NCBI GenBank assembly: GCA_965153455.1
Contig: OZ234497.1
Coordinates: 19,399,872 to 19,463,871, forward strand
Reading direction: 5' to 3'
Source of the DNA: Sphagnum compactum
Taxonomy: Eukaryota; Bryophyta; Sphagnopsida; Sphagnales
DNA length: 64,000 nt
Shown: one piece after another, positions 34,631 through 46,243 of the stretch
Layout: each line of letters starts with the position of its first letter
Numbering within the stretch: the stretch's first letter is position 1
Notes under the pieces: generated by a model
The model's input: the letters and a program-made list of their open reading frames with translations, nothing else
Databases searched by the model: none
Told to the model about the DNA's origin: nothing
Program-made: the position numbers and the translations under genes

Positions 34631-35659
34631 CTAACTTGTGTTCCCTTGAGAGCTTGTTCCTCCTGCATTGCCACCACTATTCTCCTCCCACCGCCTGAAC
34701 ATTTGTCTAAGTGCATCAGAAGCTCGAGACTTAGGAGCTGGCAACAAAGGACTGCCTTCTTCTTCCCCTTTTGCAACCTGGAAAGAACTCATGCCTCTTT
34801 CAGGCTGCATGAAAACTTGCTGATGAGCAGCTCCCTGAGTAGCTGCAGGTCTTTGAAAGCCGTGCGATTGGAGATGCAAACTGTCTCCTTGTGAAGAAAG
34901 GAGAGGCTGGGGTGCATATAAAACTTGTGCAGACTCATGTAAGTAACTGCTCCGTTGAAAACCCATGGCCAAATTGAAACCATAGCGGTTTGAAGCCGGG
35001 TTCAATGGAATGATCGGTGTTCTTTGAACTTGAATTGATTGCGGGAACTCATTACTTGATGAACCCATCCCTCTACCATGCTGTCGTGGATCAAGCTCTG
35101 GAGACAGAGATTGAGAGAAGCTGGACATCAGTTCGCTGCCAAACCGTGTCCGTTTTGATGATGGCTGACTCAAGGTCCAAGAGCTTGTGAAGGCAGAAGC
35201 AGCATGACTATATCCACTTGCACTACTATACTGAACTTGTGCTGCTTGTTGCAGCTGGGTGGGACACAGAAGAGCAGAAGCTTGACTTGAAGCTGCTCCT
35301 GATGCTGTGATTGCAAACTGATGTTCCGTGATGATATTGCAGGGACTACTTCTGGTAGTACGTTGTTTATCACTAGCCCATGAAGAAGGCATAGCCACCT
35401 CCTGTTCCACTATTGAGAGTCTGAGATCAGGAAGTCTAGTAAGCTTTCGTTCATTAACATCCACAGATTCCGCTTCACTTGATGGCTCCTTCACCAAACT
35501 GACCCTTCTTTCTTCTTGTTCATGCCCAGAAGCAGCAGGTACTACTGGGTGTCGACCAGCTGCATCCTGAGTGCCAGCTGCCCTTTGCTGCTGCTCTTCA
35601 ATTATTCTCTTCAAGTACTTTGATTGTGCCTCCATACGGAGCTGTAGATGGCGCTGTAC
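34631..35659 (-). other. PHL coding exon 6, coiled-coil end and long C-terminal tail
   Basis: Acceptor GCATTGCATCAG, then VQRHLQLRMEAQSKYLKRII and a 317-residue Ser/Gln-rich tail ending at TAG (34631-34633). Near the end is RASDALRQMFRRWEE, a charged, probably helical stretch. Confidence 0.9.
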
Positions 35660-37795
35660 CTGATGCAATGCAAGCAGATGTCAGGAAGAAGCTCCAGCTG
35701 TGTTTCTTGAACCATATAAACAAGCTCACAAGAACAAGAAGAAACAGCACAGTCAGTACAAGGTCAATGCCAATGGAGCCCTGACCTGCAGTACAAGACT
35801 CCAAGACAAGAAACTAACCTCAAGCTGCTCATGAAGCCGCTTCTGCACTTCCATCTGCATATGTAAAGCATCTGAATCAACAACTTGCACACCCCTGTGC
35901 AAGAAGTTCCACCCAAAAAACACCCACCCATGACTTTTTTTTTTAAACCTTGAACGTAGTACATTAGAGATCATGATTTTTTTCTTTCTTGCAGCTTTTT
36001 AGATCCAGGATGCAGAATGACATTATGAATACAGTGTCTTCTTTGACCAGACCAAGCCATTTGAAGCTCTAGCAGTAGTTGTAAACAAAAGAATTTGCTT
36101 GTACAGGTATAATTTCTGAAACAAGTCTACCCAATAAATTTGTTGACTTACAACGAGGTTGCACCTGAAGCAGGAACAACTGAATCTGAAGGCCCAGGAA
36201 TATTATTCTTCTCCAACTTACCACCTGTAAGTCACATTCAAGACAAAGCTCTAATTTTCAGTGTGTGCATGCCAGACAACAACAACAACAATTTGAAGAA
36301 ATTGTATTAAACTTATCTGCATGTCAACAGAAGCTGAAATTAGCAAGAAAGAAAATTATGGGTACTTGTGAAGCATGGCAGCAAGGACAATCATGGCAGA
36401 AAATGAAGCAAAACAAAACAAAACAAAACAGAGGAGATCGTGGAGGAGGAGGGGTTCTTCTTGCACAGGTGGGCTCTCTCTCTATTCTCTCTAGACAGCA
36501 ACATCAAATGGATCATTATGAGGCATCAGAATTTTGGAAAGAGGGTTTCAGAAGTGGTGCTCACCGTCTGATGCAGATTCTGGTACATACTTTGCCAATC
36601 GATATTTCTGCAATCTTAAGCCCAGTCAATCAGCAACTGCATCATGTGCTTGAACCCTGTCCGCACCCATGTGCTGTGCTTGAACATCACAAAATCTGAC
36701 GCCATGGAAATTCTTGATGCTTGCCAGGTATAATTATATGTAGTGGAAGGAAAATGAGTAGAATCAGAGAAATGACAAAAGTTTCTTGGCTTGCCTGCAA
36801 ATGACTCTTCACATGATAGATAGTAAGACCTTGTACACCCATCACCCGGAGCACTCCTTTGGGGGTTGCTCCTGCCAAAAAATCAACCACCCATCATCAC
36901 AGGCCTAGTATTCCTGAGTTCAGCTGAAGAATTCTCAAAAATCCTTCAAGGCAAACTAGATAGAAGAGGAGCCTGACTTCAAACTCTTGCAAAGCAGAAC
37001 CCCTAACTTGAGATAGTGGTACAGATCAAAATGATAATCTCTGAACATGAACTGTCCTATAAATCCATGCAACCAATCTGTTTCTTGCAAGAGACAGACT
37101 TTACAAAGGGTTGCAGGCTGTTGTTGCAGAGCAAGACTTCTGGGTATTGTTACAATTGTGCAATTATCTGAATGGAGAATCAAATTTAGAATTCACCTGT
37201 AATTACAACTCTAGAGTGCGGGCGTAGTCTTCTCCAAGAGTTACTTGAGCTTGCGTCGCTTGAGTAAAAAACAATCTTAAGACATGTTTGAAGGTTATTA
37301 AGCAAACTTGTGAAATTAGCGTCCACAGTACCAAAACCTTGCAATTCATGCAAGGTTAATTATCAGAGTTTTGCATTGTTGTCTTATCTAGATTTTGATG
37401 TTTTCTTAGGTGATGATCTAGAGCATCGTAACAACTACGAGTTTAGCAGTTTCAGCGTTGAGGTTTTGACCTCCTGCTGCTGCAGGTTAAGAAGTCAAGG
37501 TTCACCTAGATCAGGAACCTTGGCAGATGGGTGGGTGGGTGGGTGGGTGGGTCCGCAGCTTTTACTTACGTTCAGGTCCACCGAGCTGTGAAACAGCATC
37601 TACAAACCGCTCGTGCAGCTCTGGAGACCATCGTAACCGCTGCTTTGCACCTCCTCCTCCTCCTGCCGCTGCTGAAGAACTTGAACCCCCAGGACTCTCC
37701 AGGCCTGGAGAGACGATGTTGTCGTTGCAGGTACTTGCACTTCTGGCGGTGCCATGATGAGTCACTATTGCAAACTTCTTGGTCTGATGATACAT
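34631..37795 (-). CDS. PHL: MYB-CC (PHR1-like, PHL) transcription factor, six coding exons
   Basis: Minus-strand exons 37570-37795, 36795-36871, 36565-36607, 36152-36224, 35819-35894 and 34631-35659 join in phase to 507 residues. It starts MYHQTKKF, close to the MYxQ starts I recall for PHL proteins. The GARP/MYB-like DNA-binding domain is at about 51-104 (LRWSPELHERFVDAVSQLGG, ATPKGVLRVMGVQGLTIYHV, KSHLQKYR). The MYB-CC coiled-coil is at about 146-190, with QMEVQKRLHEQLE and VQRHLQLRMEAQSKYLKRII. The remaining 317 residues are Ser/Gln-rich, a likely regulatory tail. Family members bind DNA as dimers through GNATATNC sites and control phosphate-starvation and related genes; binding here is inferred. 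The N-terminal position of the domain favours the PHL/UNE16 side over PHR1 itself. Intron 2 appears to use a GC donor. Confidence 0.93.
35819..35894 (-). other. PHL coding exon 5, 76 nt, LHEQLE motif
   Basis: Acceptor TTCTTGCACAG; encodes GVQVVDSDALHMQMEVQ then KRLHEQLE, the MYB-CC hallmark; donor CTTGAG|GTTAGT. Phase 0 at its end. Confidence 0.92.
36152..36224 (-). other. PHL coding exon 4, 73 nt
   Basis: Acceptor TGACTTACAG, then GGKLEKNNIPGPSDSVV PASGATS; donor CTCGTT|GTAAGT at 36146-36151. The phase (2 nt in, 2 nt out) fits both neighbours. This is the variable linker between the DNA-binding domain and the coiled-coil. Confidence 0.85.
36565..36607 (-). other. PHL coding exon 3, 43 nt
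   Basis: A short exon found by searching for the expected KYR continuation. AGATTGCAG precedes it, it encodes KYRLAKYVPESASD plus one base, and it ends ACG|GTGAGC. KYRLAKY is the family signature after SHLQ. Confidence 0.9.
36792..36797 (-). other. Putative GC-AG intron donor in the PHL gene
   Basis: The minus strand reads CAG|GCAAGC at the conserved HLQ|KYR junction. GC-AG introns normally have a strong surrounding consensus AG|GCAAGT, which this matches at all but the last base. No GT lies at the required phase beside it. Confidence 0.75.
36795..36871 (-). other. PHL coding exon 2, 77 nt
   Basis: Acceptor TTTTTTGGCAG; encodes ATPKGVLRVMGVQGL...SHLQ. The 77-nt size and the HLQ end match the conserved exon of MYB-CC genes as I recall it. 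The 3' junction reads TTGCAG|GCAAGC, so the intron begins with GC rather than GT. Confidence 0.85.
37570..37795 (-). other. PHL coding exon 1
   Basis: 75 codons plus one base. Ends GGACCTGAAC|GTAAGT, a strong donor at 37564-37569. Contains a glycine/alanine/serine run and the first half of the DNA-binding domain. Just upstream on the minus strand, ATTGCAG|GAAGAGGAGG (acceptor end near 37843) suggests a leader intron before the start codon. Confidence 0.85.
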
Positions 37796-38730
37796 TGCCC
37801 TGGCCACCACCGCAGCACCTCCTCCTCCTCCTCCTCCTCTTCCTGCAATCGATCAGTCAATCATCATCATCATGACAATAATTATATTACAAAAGTGGAA
37901 AAACCGAACACTCAGCCGGCCGGACGAGTTTAATCATGCATCATCAGTGTCTAGAAAAAGATCAAGTGTCGATCGGAGGACGACGACCACCATGGGCAAA
38001 TCCACCGCCGTGACCCAGCATTGCACAAGCAAGCAAGTTCAGACACCACTTTCTGCAAGATTTCTAAAGTACGACAAGTCCTCAGATGTTGTCCTGCTCA
38101 CTTCTTCAAGCGGAGAAATATTTCGAAATACTACTTCGAACGACAAAGCCAGAACCATCATGTACAAGTCAAAAGAAATCATCAACCTAAACTCAAATTT
38201 CATTCAGGAGAAAAAAAACCAACCAACCAACCAACCAACCACCCGGCTTCTACTCACATATACCTGCAGAACGAAAGTTCCTTTTTGGAGTATTATCGAG
38301 ATTACAAGGGGGTTCGTGCGTGCACAGGAGCGAGCCAGCTAGTAGCTTCCTCCTCATGTGCACCCAAGCCGTATCTAGCTAGGTTAGCTAGCTAGCGTCA
38401 TCATCATCAGGTTCTTCCTCTTCCTCCTCCTCCTCCTCCTGATCGCTGCAGTTTAGTGCGGCCCCGGCCCCCTTGAAGATCAAAATTCCTCCAAGACCAT
38501 GAGAAATTGATTAACACCTCCGCCACACATGACTCTTCCTGCAGTGAAACACTAGCTGAACTTCAAACTCCTTCTCATTTCATCGAGCTGCATTAGAGCT
38601 TAACTAAACCCCATCCAAGCTTCTTGTTCAACGCCAATGACGTAAGTTGTCAAACTCCAAAAACAAAACAAAGAGAGAGACAGAGAGAGATCAGAGAGAA
38701 ACCTCGTCAATAGCTATTGTTCTAGTCATC
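37796..38730 (-). other. Probable 5' leader of the PHL gene
   Basis: Upstream of the start codon on the minus strand lie a candidate leader acceptor (ATTGCAG, near 37843-37849), GAGGAGG repeats, an (AACC)n tract on the plus strand (38219-38243), CTAG runs (38378-38396) and TCTCTC tracts (38672-38698 read on the minus strand). No competing gene is visible. Transcript ends are inferred. Confidence 0.45.
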
Positions 38731-38756
38731 TAGTCTTCTTCTTCAGCGGGCTGGCG

Positions 38757-38767
38757 TGTTATATAAA
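38757..38767 (-). promoter_or_regulatory. TATA-box candidate of the PHL gene
   Basis: The minus strand reads TTTATATAAC at 38758-38767, about 30 bp before a pyrimidine-rich stretch. It lies about 960 bp upstream of the PHL start codon, leaving room for a leader intron. Confidence 0.4.
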
Positions 38768-40107
38768 CTAGACTATCACCATCTAATGCTCTTGAAATGC
38801 GTAAGCGATGATGACCAGACAAAAAAAGTTTCAAAAGGGAGGGGAAAAAAAATTTAAAAACAACAGAGAGCTTGAAAAGTTGAATTTGAGACGAGAGAAG
38901 AAGAAGAAGAAGAAAGAATCAAATCACCTCCAGAAACAACGTCAAGCTTACGTAGTCACAGCGTTTTTTCTTTGGAACTTCTTCTTCTTCTTGTTGCAGC
39001 AACAGCAACAGGTGGTGGTGGTGGTGATGGTTGTAGTGGGTTGTCAATTCGTGGTTGAGTATGGGCATAATGGGGGGACGTGGTGACATAGAGAGCTCCC
39101 CTATAGCTAGCTGATAGAACTGCTCTCTCCACCTATAATGCCTGCCTCTTCCTCGGATAAAAGAAGTTAGAGAAACCGCTTCAAAAGAAAAGTTACGACA
39201 CTAGTGCTCAGTCGATGAGCAACACTAGTTGGTCCAGAATAGCTACAAATGATTCCGTGGACATAAGCATCTATATATATCTCTCTCTCTTCTGTGCACG
39301 GTACAAGAGGTACTTGCACAAAGACAGAGAGAGAGACGAGAGAGACGAGAGATTCGACGACAAAGCTGGGATGCACTTCTATAATGAAAGAAAGACAAAA
39401 AGAGAACTTGGATTTTCAACTACCAAGTTGAAAAATTGTTGTTATGAAGTTGGAGAAGAAAAAACAGGAAGAAAACAACACAAACCAGTGCAAGATAAAA
39501 AGAGCACAAGCTTGCACACATAGAGAGACATGAGAGTCAAGAGAGAAGGCAAAAGAGAGAGAGAGAGAGAGAGAGACGAGAGAGAGAGGGAGAGAGAGGG
39601 GAAGTGTGTATTGCGACAACAGACGGAATCGTGTCCCTTTCTGGCACGGACGGAGAAAAAACACACACACGGACGGACTGAGGGACGGACGGACGGATGG
39701 ACGGGAAAGAAGGAAGGAAGGAAGGAAGGAGAACAAAAGACAGAGATCCTGTTTGTTTCTTTCCGCTTTCCTTTCGTGTAAGCGAATCTGTGTGAAAGGC
39801 TCTCACCGACTCAGACGGTCATTCTTGAGTGGATGGATGATTGGATGCACGGAAGGAAAAAGAAAGGAACCTTGACTGACTCAACTGACGTAATATGCCA
39901 CAAAAGTGTCTTCCAAAACAAACCCCCAAAATAAATTTATAAAAAATAAAAAATAATTAAAAATAAACCCCAATCTTTTAGGTCAAAGAAAGACACACAA
40001 GAGACTTTCATTGTGGGAAAGAGCAAGATGGATGAATGGGGAAGGAAGGAAGGAAGGAAGGAAGGAAGGAAAGAAAGGAAGGAAGGACGGACAAGGTGGG
40101 CATGGGG
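38768..40107. other. Upstream intergenic DNA with dense microsatellites, no gene
   Basis: Holds (GAA)n at 38894-38914, (TTC)n at 38981-38993, a plus-strand TATATATA stretch at 39273-39281, (GA)n at 39553-39598, (AC)n at 39659-39670, (GGAC)n at 39671-39704 and (GGAA)n at 39707-39730 and 40040-40090. Long frames here are repeat artefacts. The left part may be the distal promoter of the PHL gene. Confidence 0.6.
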
Positions 40108-40262
40108 TGTTGTACCATCCATCATGCTTTTGGGCCGTGTTTGTTTGGTTCTCGTTTCTTCCCGGAGGAGCCTCATTACATAAACTCGAGCCAAATAAAT
40201 ATTTTTTACTATGGACGTGCGTGTGCGAGGAAAGCGAGTGGAAAATCAAACAATTTTTTTTA
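40108..40262 (+). repeat. Repeat with GGGCCGTGTTTGTTTGGTTC word, copy 1
   Basis: Homologous to 40414-40563 in the same orientation. Both contain GTTGTACCA, CTTTTGGGC, TGTGTTTGTTTGGTTC, GTTTCTTC, AGCCTC and GGAAAGCGAG in order. The wording recalls GGGCCTGTTTGG-type MITE ends of other plants, from memory. Confidence 0.7.
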
Positions 40263-40377
40263 TGCAAGATATTTTTAAGGGCAAATCTTGGGAGGGGTGT
40301 GTAGAATAAATTTTTGTTTCTTAGCATTTTATTTTTTTCTCTCTCTCTCTCTTTTCTTATTTTTTGGGTCTTTTAGT

Positions 40378-40601
40378 GTGGGACAAACGCTGTATCGGGG
40401 GAGTAGGAAATGGACGTTGTACCACTTGTGATCCTTTTGGGCTGTGTTTGTTTGGTTCTTGTTTCTTCGGGGAGCCTCCTTACTTTCAATCCGGCCATTT
40501 TTAAACGAGGATTTGTGAGCAAGGAAAGCGAGGTGAAAAAAAATAACCAAACATTATTTTTTGTATTTTGTTCTTCTTCTCGAACCATCCTTATGTCCCA
40601 C
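40378..40601 (+). mobile_element. Repeat copy 2, possible 224-bp MITE
   Basis: This copy is bracketed by TGTGGGACA at 40378-40386 and its exact reverse complement TGTCCCACA at 40593-40601, so it could be a small element with 9-bp terminal inverted repeats. Copy 1 does not show the same ends clearly. No flanking duplication was found. Confidence 0.4.
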
Positions 40602-40630
40602 ATCCTCTTATGATGATGGACGTAACTTAA

Positions 40631-40651
40631 GGGGGGGGGGGGGGCGGGGGG
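40631..40651. repeat. Poly-G tract
   Basis: Fourteen G, one C, six G. Likely unstable in length and in assembly. Confidence 0.9.
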
Positions 40652-40999
40652 ATTTTGTTTATTTGCATGGGAATGATACAAGAGGGGCGGGCTTTGGGCC
40701 GGAAATTGGGTCGGGTGGAAATTGGGTTGGGTGGGAAATGGGGAGGGCGGTCGGTCTCGGTCTCTTTCATGGTTGTCAACCAACCTTATCTCTTTGTCGA
40801 TTCGATCCCCTCCCTCGCTCAGTTATATGTTTGGTTTTCTTTTCCAAAATCTTCCGCTCTCCAATCACAATCAAAAGTGAGAGAGGTAGTTGCTTCCTTT
40901 TCAATGGGTAGTCACAAATCTTTTCCACAATCAATTTCTAGGAAATTTACCCTCTCTTAGTCCTTTCCTCATTATTTCTTCCCTTGCATTCCTTTATAT

Positions 41000-41243
41000 G
41001 GACATGCATTCCTTGTATGGATATTATGGATTTGCCGAGTTTGAGTGAGATAAATTGCAAAATGAGAGAGTTGGACATGCATTACTTGTATGGATATTAT
41101 GGATTTGTGGAGTTTGAGTGAGATAAATTGCCAAAAGAGAGAAGATAGAGAGAGTTGGACATGTATTACTTGTACGGATATTATGGATTTGTGGAGTTTG
41201 AGTGAGATAAATTGCAAGAAAAGAGGGAAGATAGACAGAGTTG
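41000..41243 (+). repeat. Tandem repeat, three copies, 73-86-bp unit
   Basis: Units start GGACATGCATTACTTG at 41000, 41073 and 41157, each followed by GGATATTATGGATTTG and GAGTTTGAGTGAGATAAATT. The unit lengthens because of a variable GA-rich tail. Confidence 0.9.
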
Positions 41244-44200
41244 AGAATTGTGACCCAAATGTTAGAATTATTTCATTTTTGTGGACTCTCTAGCTTCTTC
41301 CCAACTGTAGAAAGAAAGGAAATGTTCATAAGGAAAAAAGAGAGTTAAAAACCCACAAGTACGGACTCTATGAGGTTGGGGATTCTCCAAAAGTAGCCAC
41401 ATGTATGGGATAATCTATAAATTAATTAATGTGCATGATTCAATGCAGCAATGCTTTTGTCTTCTTGTCAAAAAATTTATTTGAAAAAAAATGGTGACTA
41501 TTAAAATTTAAATAATCACAAAATAACAAAAACTCACCACCAAAAAAAAAATCACTGAAAATAATAAGTTTTATCATTTATCACCTAGGGCTATAAATAA
41601 GTCTTGGCTTGGAAGAAGAAGATGGTCGAACAAGGCATATATGGGCAAATGCCAACTCACAATACACCAAAAAATTAACTCCTCTACTTTTCTTAGTTAA
41701 ATGGAGATAGTTGAATTGAGGGAGCAAAAACAAAGCATAGGCTATCACAATCTCACATACCCAATTTCCTCAAAATGAAGAAATCAATCAACCATACATC
41801 AATAATCAACTTTAGAAACAAGTTTTTCCAAACAAAACTAACAAACAACAACAAGCTGATCCATCACAAACCATGAGTCCAAATCAATGTTAGGAAGTGC
41901 AAGTTCCCTTCATGGCTCCCTACCCATGTTCTCTCTATCTTCCCTATGTGTTCCCATAACCCTAAATAGTGTAATCTTCTTGTTCTTCTTTTCTTTCTTT
42001 TTCCTTCTTGCTAACCCTCTCCATCTAAGTTCTCCTCCCTTTGCCAATCATTGTTGTGAAAGTCTTAGTAATTAGATCTCATTACACCTTGTAATAACAA
42101 TGTCTATGGATGATGGCCACTAAAGGAGATCATAGAATCATTTACTCTCTATAGTAAGGACTCATGACTCAGGAGGTGTTCTCAATTAGGGCTCCTATGA
42201 GCACTCTAAGCATGGGCCAATAAGGAATGGTAACTACCCCACCATCCCCTTGAAGACAATAATAAAAGTTTCACAACTTGTCAGAGGTCTATAATTGGTT
42301 AGGGTTGAATCTCTCTGGGTGATATATGTTAAGAGGAGAGTAAATGGTATGAGCTGCCATGAAGAAAGAGGGGCCGAAGAGAGGGAACTTGGAAGGAAGT
42401 ACTTATATGATATTTGATACCCAAGCCCACATTGTATTGTGTTGGGGCTTTCTTCTAAATGTAGACAATGTATTCCTGAGTCAAGACTCTAGACATTGTA
42501 GACTATTTGCAAAAATGGGCTACATTGCCTCAAGCAATACACTAAATAATCTTTTATGTGGTGTGAATTATTTTGATGAATTTTTATTTGGGTATAAATT
42601 GTAATTTTGATGTGTTTGTTCGTTGTGGAGAGATTAACTCTTTTGAGTCAAGATCATTTTTTTTCTATTTTTTTCTTCTAGTTTTATCTTCCATTATTAA
42701 AAATAATAATTACTCTCCACTTTGTATAATAAATTTTGATAAAATGTGACCAAGATATCCAAGGGCGCATGTGCATTGGTACATCTCAAAGCAAAAAAGC
42801 ATGCAAAATTGTGAACCCTTCTTAGAGCACTAGAGTATATAGTACTTGGTGTTGGTGCTCTTGTGGCTCCTTTTAGTGAAAATTTCACTTTTTGTAGGGG
42901 AGGGGGAAGAGGGGATGGATTGGATACTCCTTGAAACCCATTAGGTCATGGCATATGCAAGTAGTAAAAGTCCTGGTGGATATCCCATAAGGGGGATATA
43001 CCTAGCAGCCCCCAACTACCTACCTTCAAAATTGATACCTAAAATGGGAATTTGGTTGCCAATTTTCACTGGAGAATTCAATACAAAAAAGATACCATAT
43101 AGGTAGGTATCCTTTGAAGGCGGGATGATATATATGATGGTATCCTTTGAATAGGAATGTAGATACCATGTGGATACTCTAACCCCCCAACCCTCCCTCT
43201 CTCCTTCCTTTTCTAACCCCAAAAAGAATTTTTTTCAGCACCTCAGGCTCATTGATACTTGCCTAGTGCTCTCATAGATACCAGCACCATTGGGATAGCA
43301 ATGGCAAAGTCAATGTTAATTATAAGATCCCCAACACAAGTCTCTATTACATTAGTGTATAGGTGTGTCTGAACAACCCCAAAGAGCAATTCTTTGGTTT
43401 TTTCCATTGCTGGGCAATTAATTATTGCCTTAGTTTCATGAAACACATTGGCCCTTCTTCCTTGAATCAGCCCTTGTACTCCACAAGTAAGAAAAAAAAT
43501 TACATATGAAGAATTCAGGCGTGTTGTTGGTAAGTCCGACACAAAGCTTTCAATCAACCCCAAGGGAGTGGCAAAGTAAAAGCTTGTTCATAGAGGACAT
43601 CTATTTTTCCACAACCCCAATATGGTTTAACCTAGCTAGCTTCTTCTATTGTATACTAGAACTAGAAGACAATGTACTATGGGACTAAACATGCATGCAT
43701 GCATGCATGCACATGTTCTCTTTCTCTTTCTTTCGTTTGTATGAGGAGAGGGGAGGAGAGGGAGGGCACCCATTGCCATATCCAATGTGATAATGATAGT
43801 AACGGTACCCACCACCCACTTGCTTCTAACTGAAACAAGCATTTGAGGCTCGGGTATACCATAGTACCTTGGTAGCTTCAACAGTAACTATTATTATTTC
43901 TAGAAATGTAGAAGTTTCTTAAAAATTTACATTTTACAAAGGAAAATATTGTATGAAGAAACTAGAATAAATTTGCAATACTTGATTTTTCAACAAAGAA
44001 TCTTCAATTTTATTAATTGAATAGTTCACAGACCGTGTGTTGAATCTGCCCTTGTACTAGAGTATAAGAGGCAGGGTTAGAAGAGGGATGGATAACAAGT
44101 TCAGGTTTTCTCTTCCCTCCATATTTGAGTGGGACCAATATAGGTACATAAAGCTAGTTTGGAAACCAGTTAATTATTCGTACCACTTGGGTGTCATCAT

Positions 44201-46132
44201 CAAATGGGGCTGACAAAAATCCAAATTGAACAACAAACAAATACAATCCCAATATACACTTGGAGAGAAAAGCCCCCACCAAAAACAAAGAAAAAAAAAA
44301 ACTTTGTATAGAGGTATTAAGCAGGAAGGTGGCTTGAATAGAAGAAGCTCCCAAACTCTAAGACCCACAGGAAAAAAGAGCCTGCGGGTTTGATGATAAT
44401 TTTATGCTGTCAAGATGAGGCAAACAAGAACAATTGAGTTTTGAAAACCATTTCATACTATACACTTTTGATCAGATCTGTGTAATTGTAGCTTGCTTAT
44501 GTACGTACACCTTTAAATGAAGTTGTAAGGAATTGATGATCGACTCTATTCCTTTGATGATCGAGTCTCTAATCATGAAGCATTCTCAATTATTCAAACA
44601 ATCAAGCAACTGATTGCATCCAGGAGGATCATCACACCCCAACAGGACAGTATGCCATACCAACGCACCAACCCACTGGCCTCCCCAAGTCCATGCCCTC
44701 AACCTCTCTTCCCCCTTGTTGCCTGTTCACCCAGATTCAAAATACAAAAACTCCTTACACTTAATGTTGGTGCATCAATCATGCAACTGCTCAATAAATC
44801 AACCACAGCAGAGATAATCAAAAGGATTAGAGAGCCACCCAATTTGCGAAAAAACATTTAACAACACTTCCAGTAACCTTGTAATGCACTTATGAGAGAG
44901 CAGCTCCACCTAGCAGTGGTATAATGGCCTGTAAAGCATGAGTTCGATGAACTAGGAGCAGTAAGTAGTGTAATGGCCTGTCGAGAATAATTTTGGAAGA
45001 AATTTGTGTTACCCGACCTTTATTTTGTAGTACTGAACATTAGAAAGACTTGATTCCCAGACTCCAGAGAGACATTTAGAAGGGTGTCTTACTGTCCCAC
45101 TTAAATCAATCATATACGGTAGTTGCTGGCCAGCAACTAGTACATAGCCAGCCCTGGTGCTTTGATTAATTTTGAAACAAATGCAAGCAACCCAGAGTTG
45201 TTGTGTTTTTTTTTTTTTAAGGTTTCATAAATTTTTGGCATTGAGAAAGAAGGGGAAATGAGCAGTTAAAATTTAATTAATTGATGAGAAGACTTGATTG
45301 ATGTGAGAACCCCTCTCTTTTATGAGGAAAACCTTCATTTACTAGAAACAACAACCAACACACACAGTGAGACACACCACACAGCAAGAAATAGTACTTA
45401 ATCTAAACACCCATTGTGATCTAACTTTTGATGATTGACATAACATATAGAATACTTCAGCCCAAGATATTCATAATTAATGCACTTCTTGATGATTTAT
45501 CTCTCTCCCTGTTGCCTGGTCCATCATCAGAAGTGAGCTTCTTAAATCTACATTATTCCTCATTCTACCCAATTTGCAGCTGGAGCTTTGTACAGCTACA
45601 CAGAGTCAATGAATAACCAAAAAAAAAAAAGGGTTTAATTGTCCTGATGATCTTCAGGAGAAATACTCCAAACTTGTCATTTATTATTATTATTCAGTGT
45701 GTCATTGTGTCTGGACCTGCAGGGTTGTTTTTTTTGCATATATGTGATTTAGCTGAATTGGCATTCATTCGTAATTTAGTTTAGCCAATTTTGGCTATAA
45801 ACAGGAAATGAAAGAACAAAATTTTAAGATACCTTCACACTTTTGGCTACATGCTACAACGCAAGTCTGGCAATACTTCCCCAAAAAAAAAAACAACTGG
45901 AAAAATGTGGCAACTAGAAAATTTGAAAAACACATGTTTTCTCTTAACCAAATCGCTATAAAAAAAGAAAAGCTGGTCTGGAGATGGAGATGATAACAAA
46001 CCCTGACACACGGTGTTGGGCCAGCAAATTAACCATGTTATTTTCCTTTGAATGGCGGGTTCCATGTTTGTGGCAGCAGCTGTTTTGCTGGCTCCCATGT
46101 TTGCACAACAGTGTAACGTAATACACACACTT
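41244..46132. other. Intergenic DNA, no gene supported
   Basis: AT-rich with a few minor features: an (ATGC)n run at 43690-43711 and a 20-bp perfect palindrome centred on TGGCCA at 45120-45139. Frames of 60 to 104 codons (for example minus 43249-43563 and plus 42359-42604) have no recognisable motifs and no splice context. Decayed repeats are likely. Confidence 0.55.
43690..43711. repeat. (ATGC)n microsatellite
   Basis: Five self-complementary ATGC/GCAT units. Confidence 0.95.
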
Positions 46133-46243
46133 CAACAAGACATGGACACATTGCTATACTTCCATTTCACTAAATTGTCATTACACTACAACAAGACAAT
46201 GGACACATTGCTATACTTCCATTTCACTAAATTGTCATTACAG
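46133..46243 (+). repeat. Tandem duplication, 56-bp unit, two copies
   Basis: CAACAAGACATGGACACATT and the following ATTGCTATACTTCC and CACTAAATTGTCATTACA recur 56 bp later with one inserted base and little other change, so the event is recent. Confidence 0.92.

Noticed and set aside
39530-39875. Overlapping frames of 80-106 codons on both strands
   Set aside because: They arise entirely from (GA)n, (GGAC)n and (GGAA)n microsatellites.
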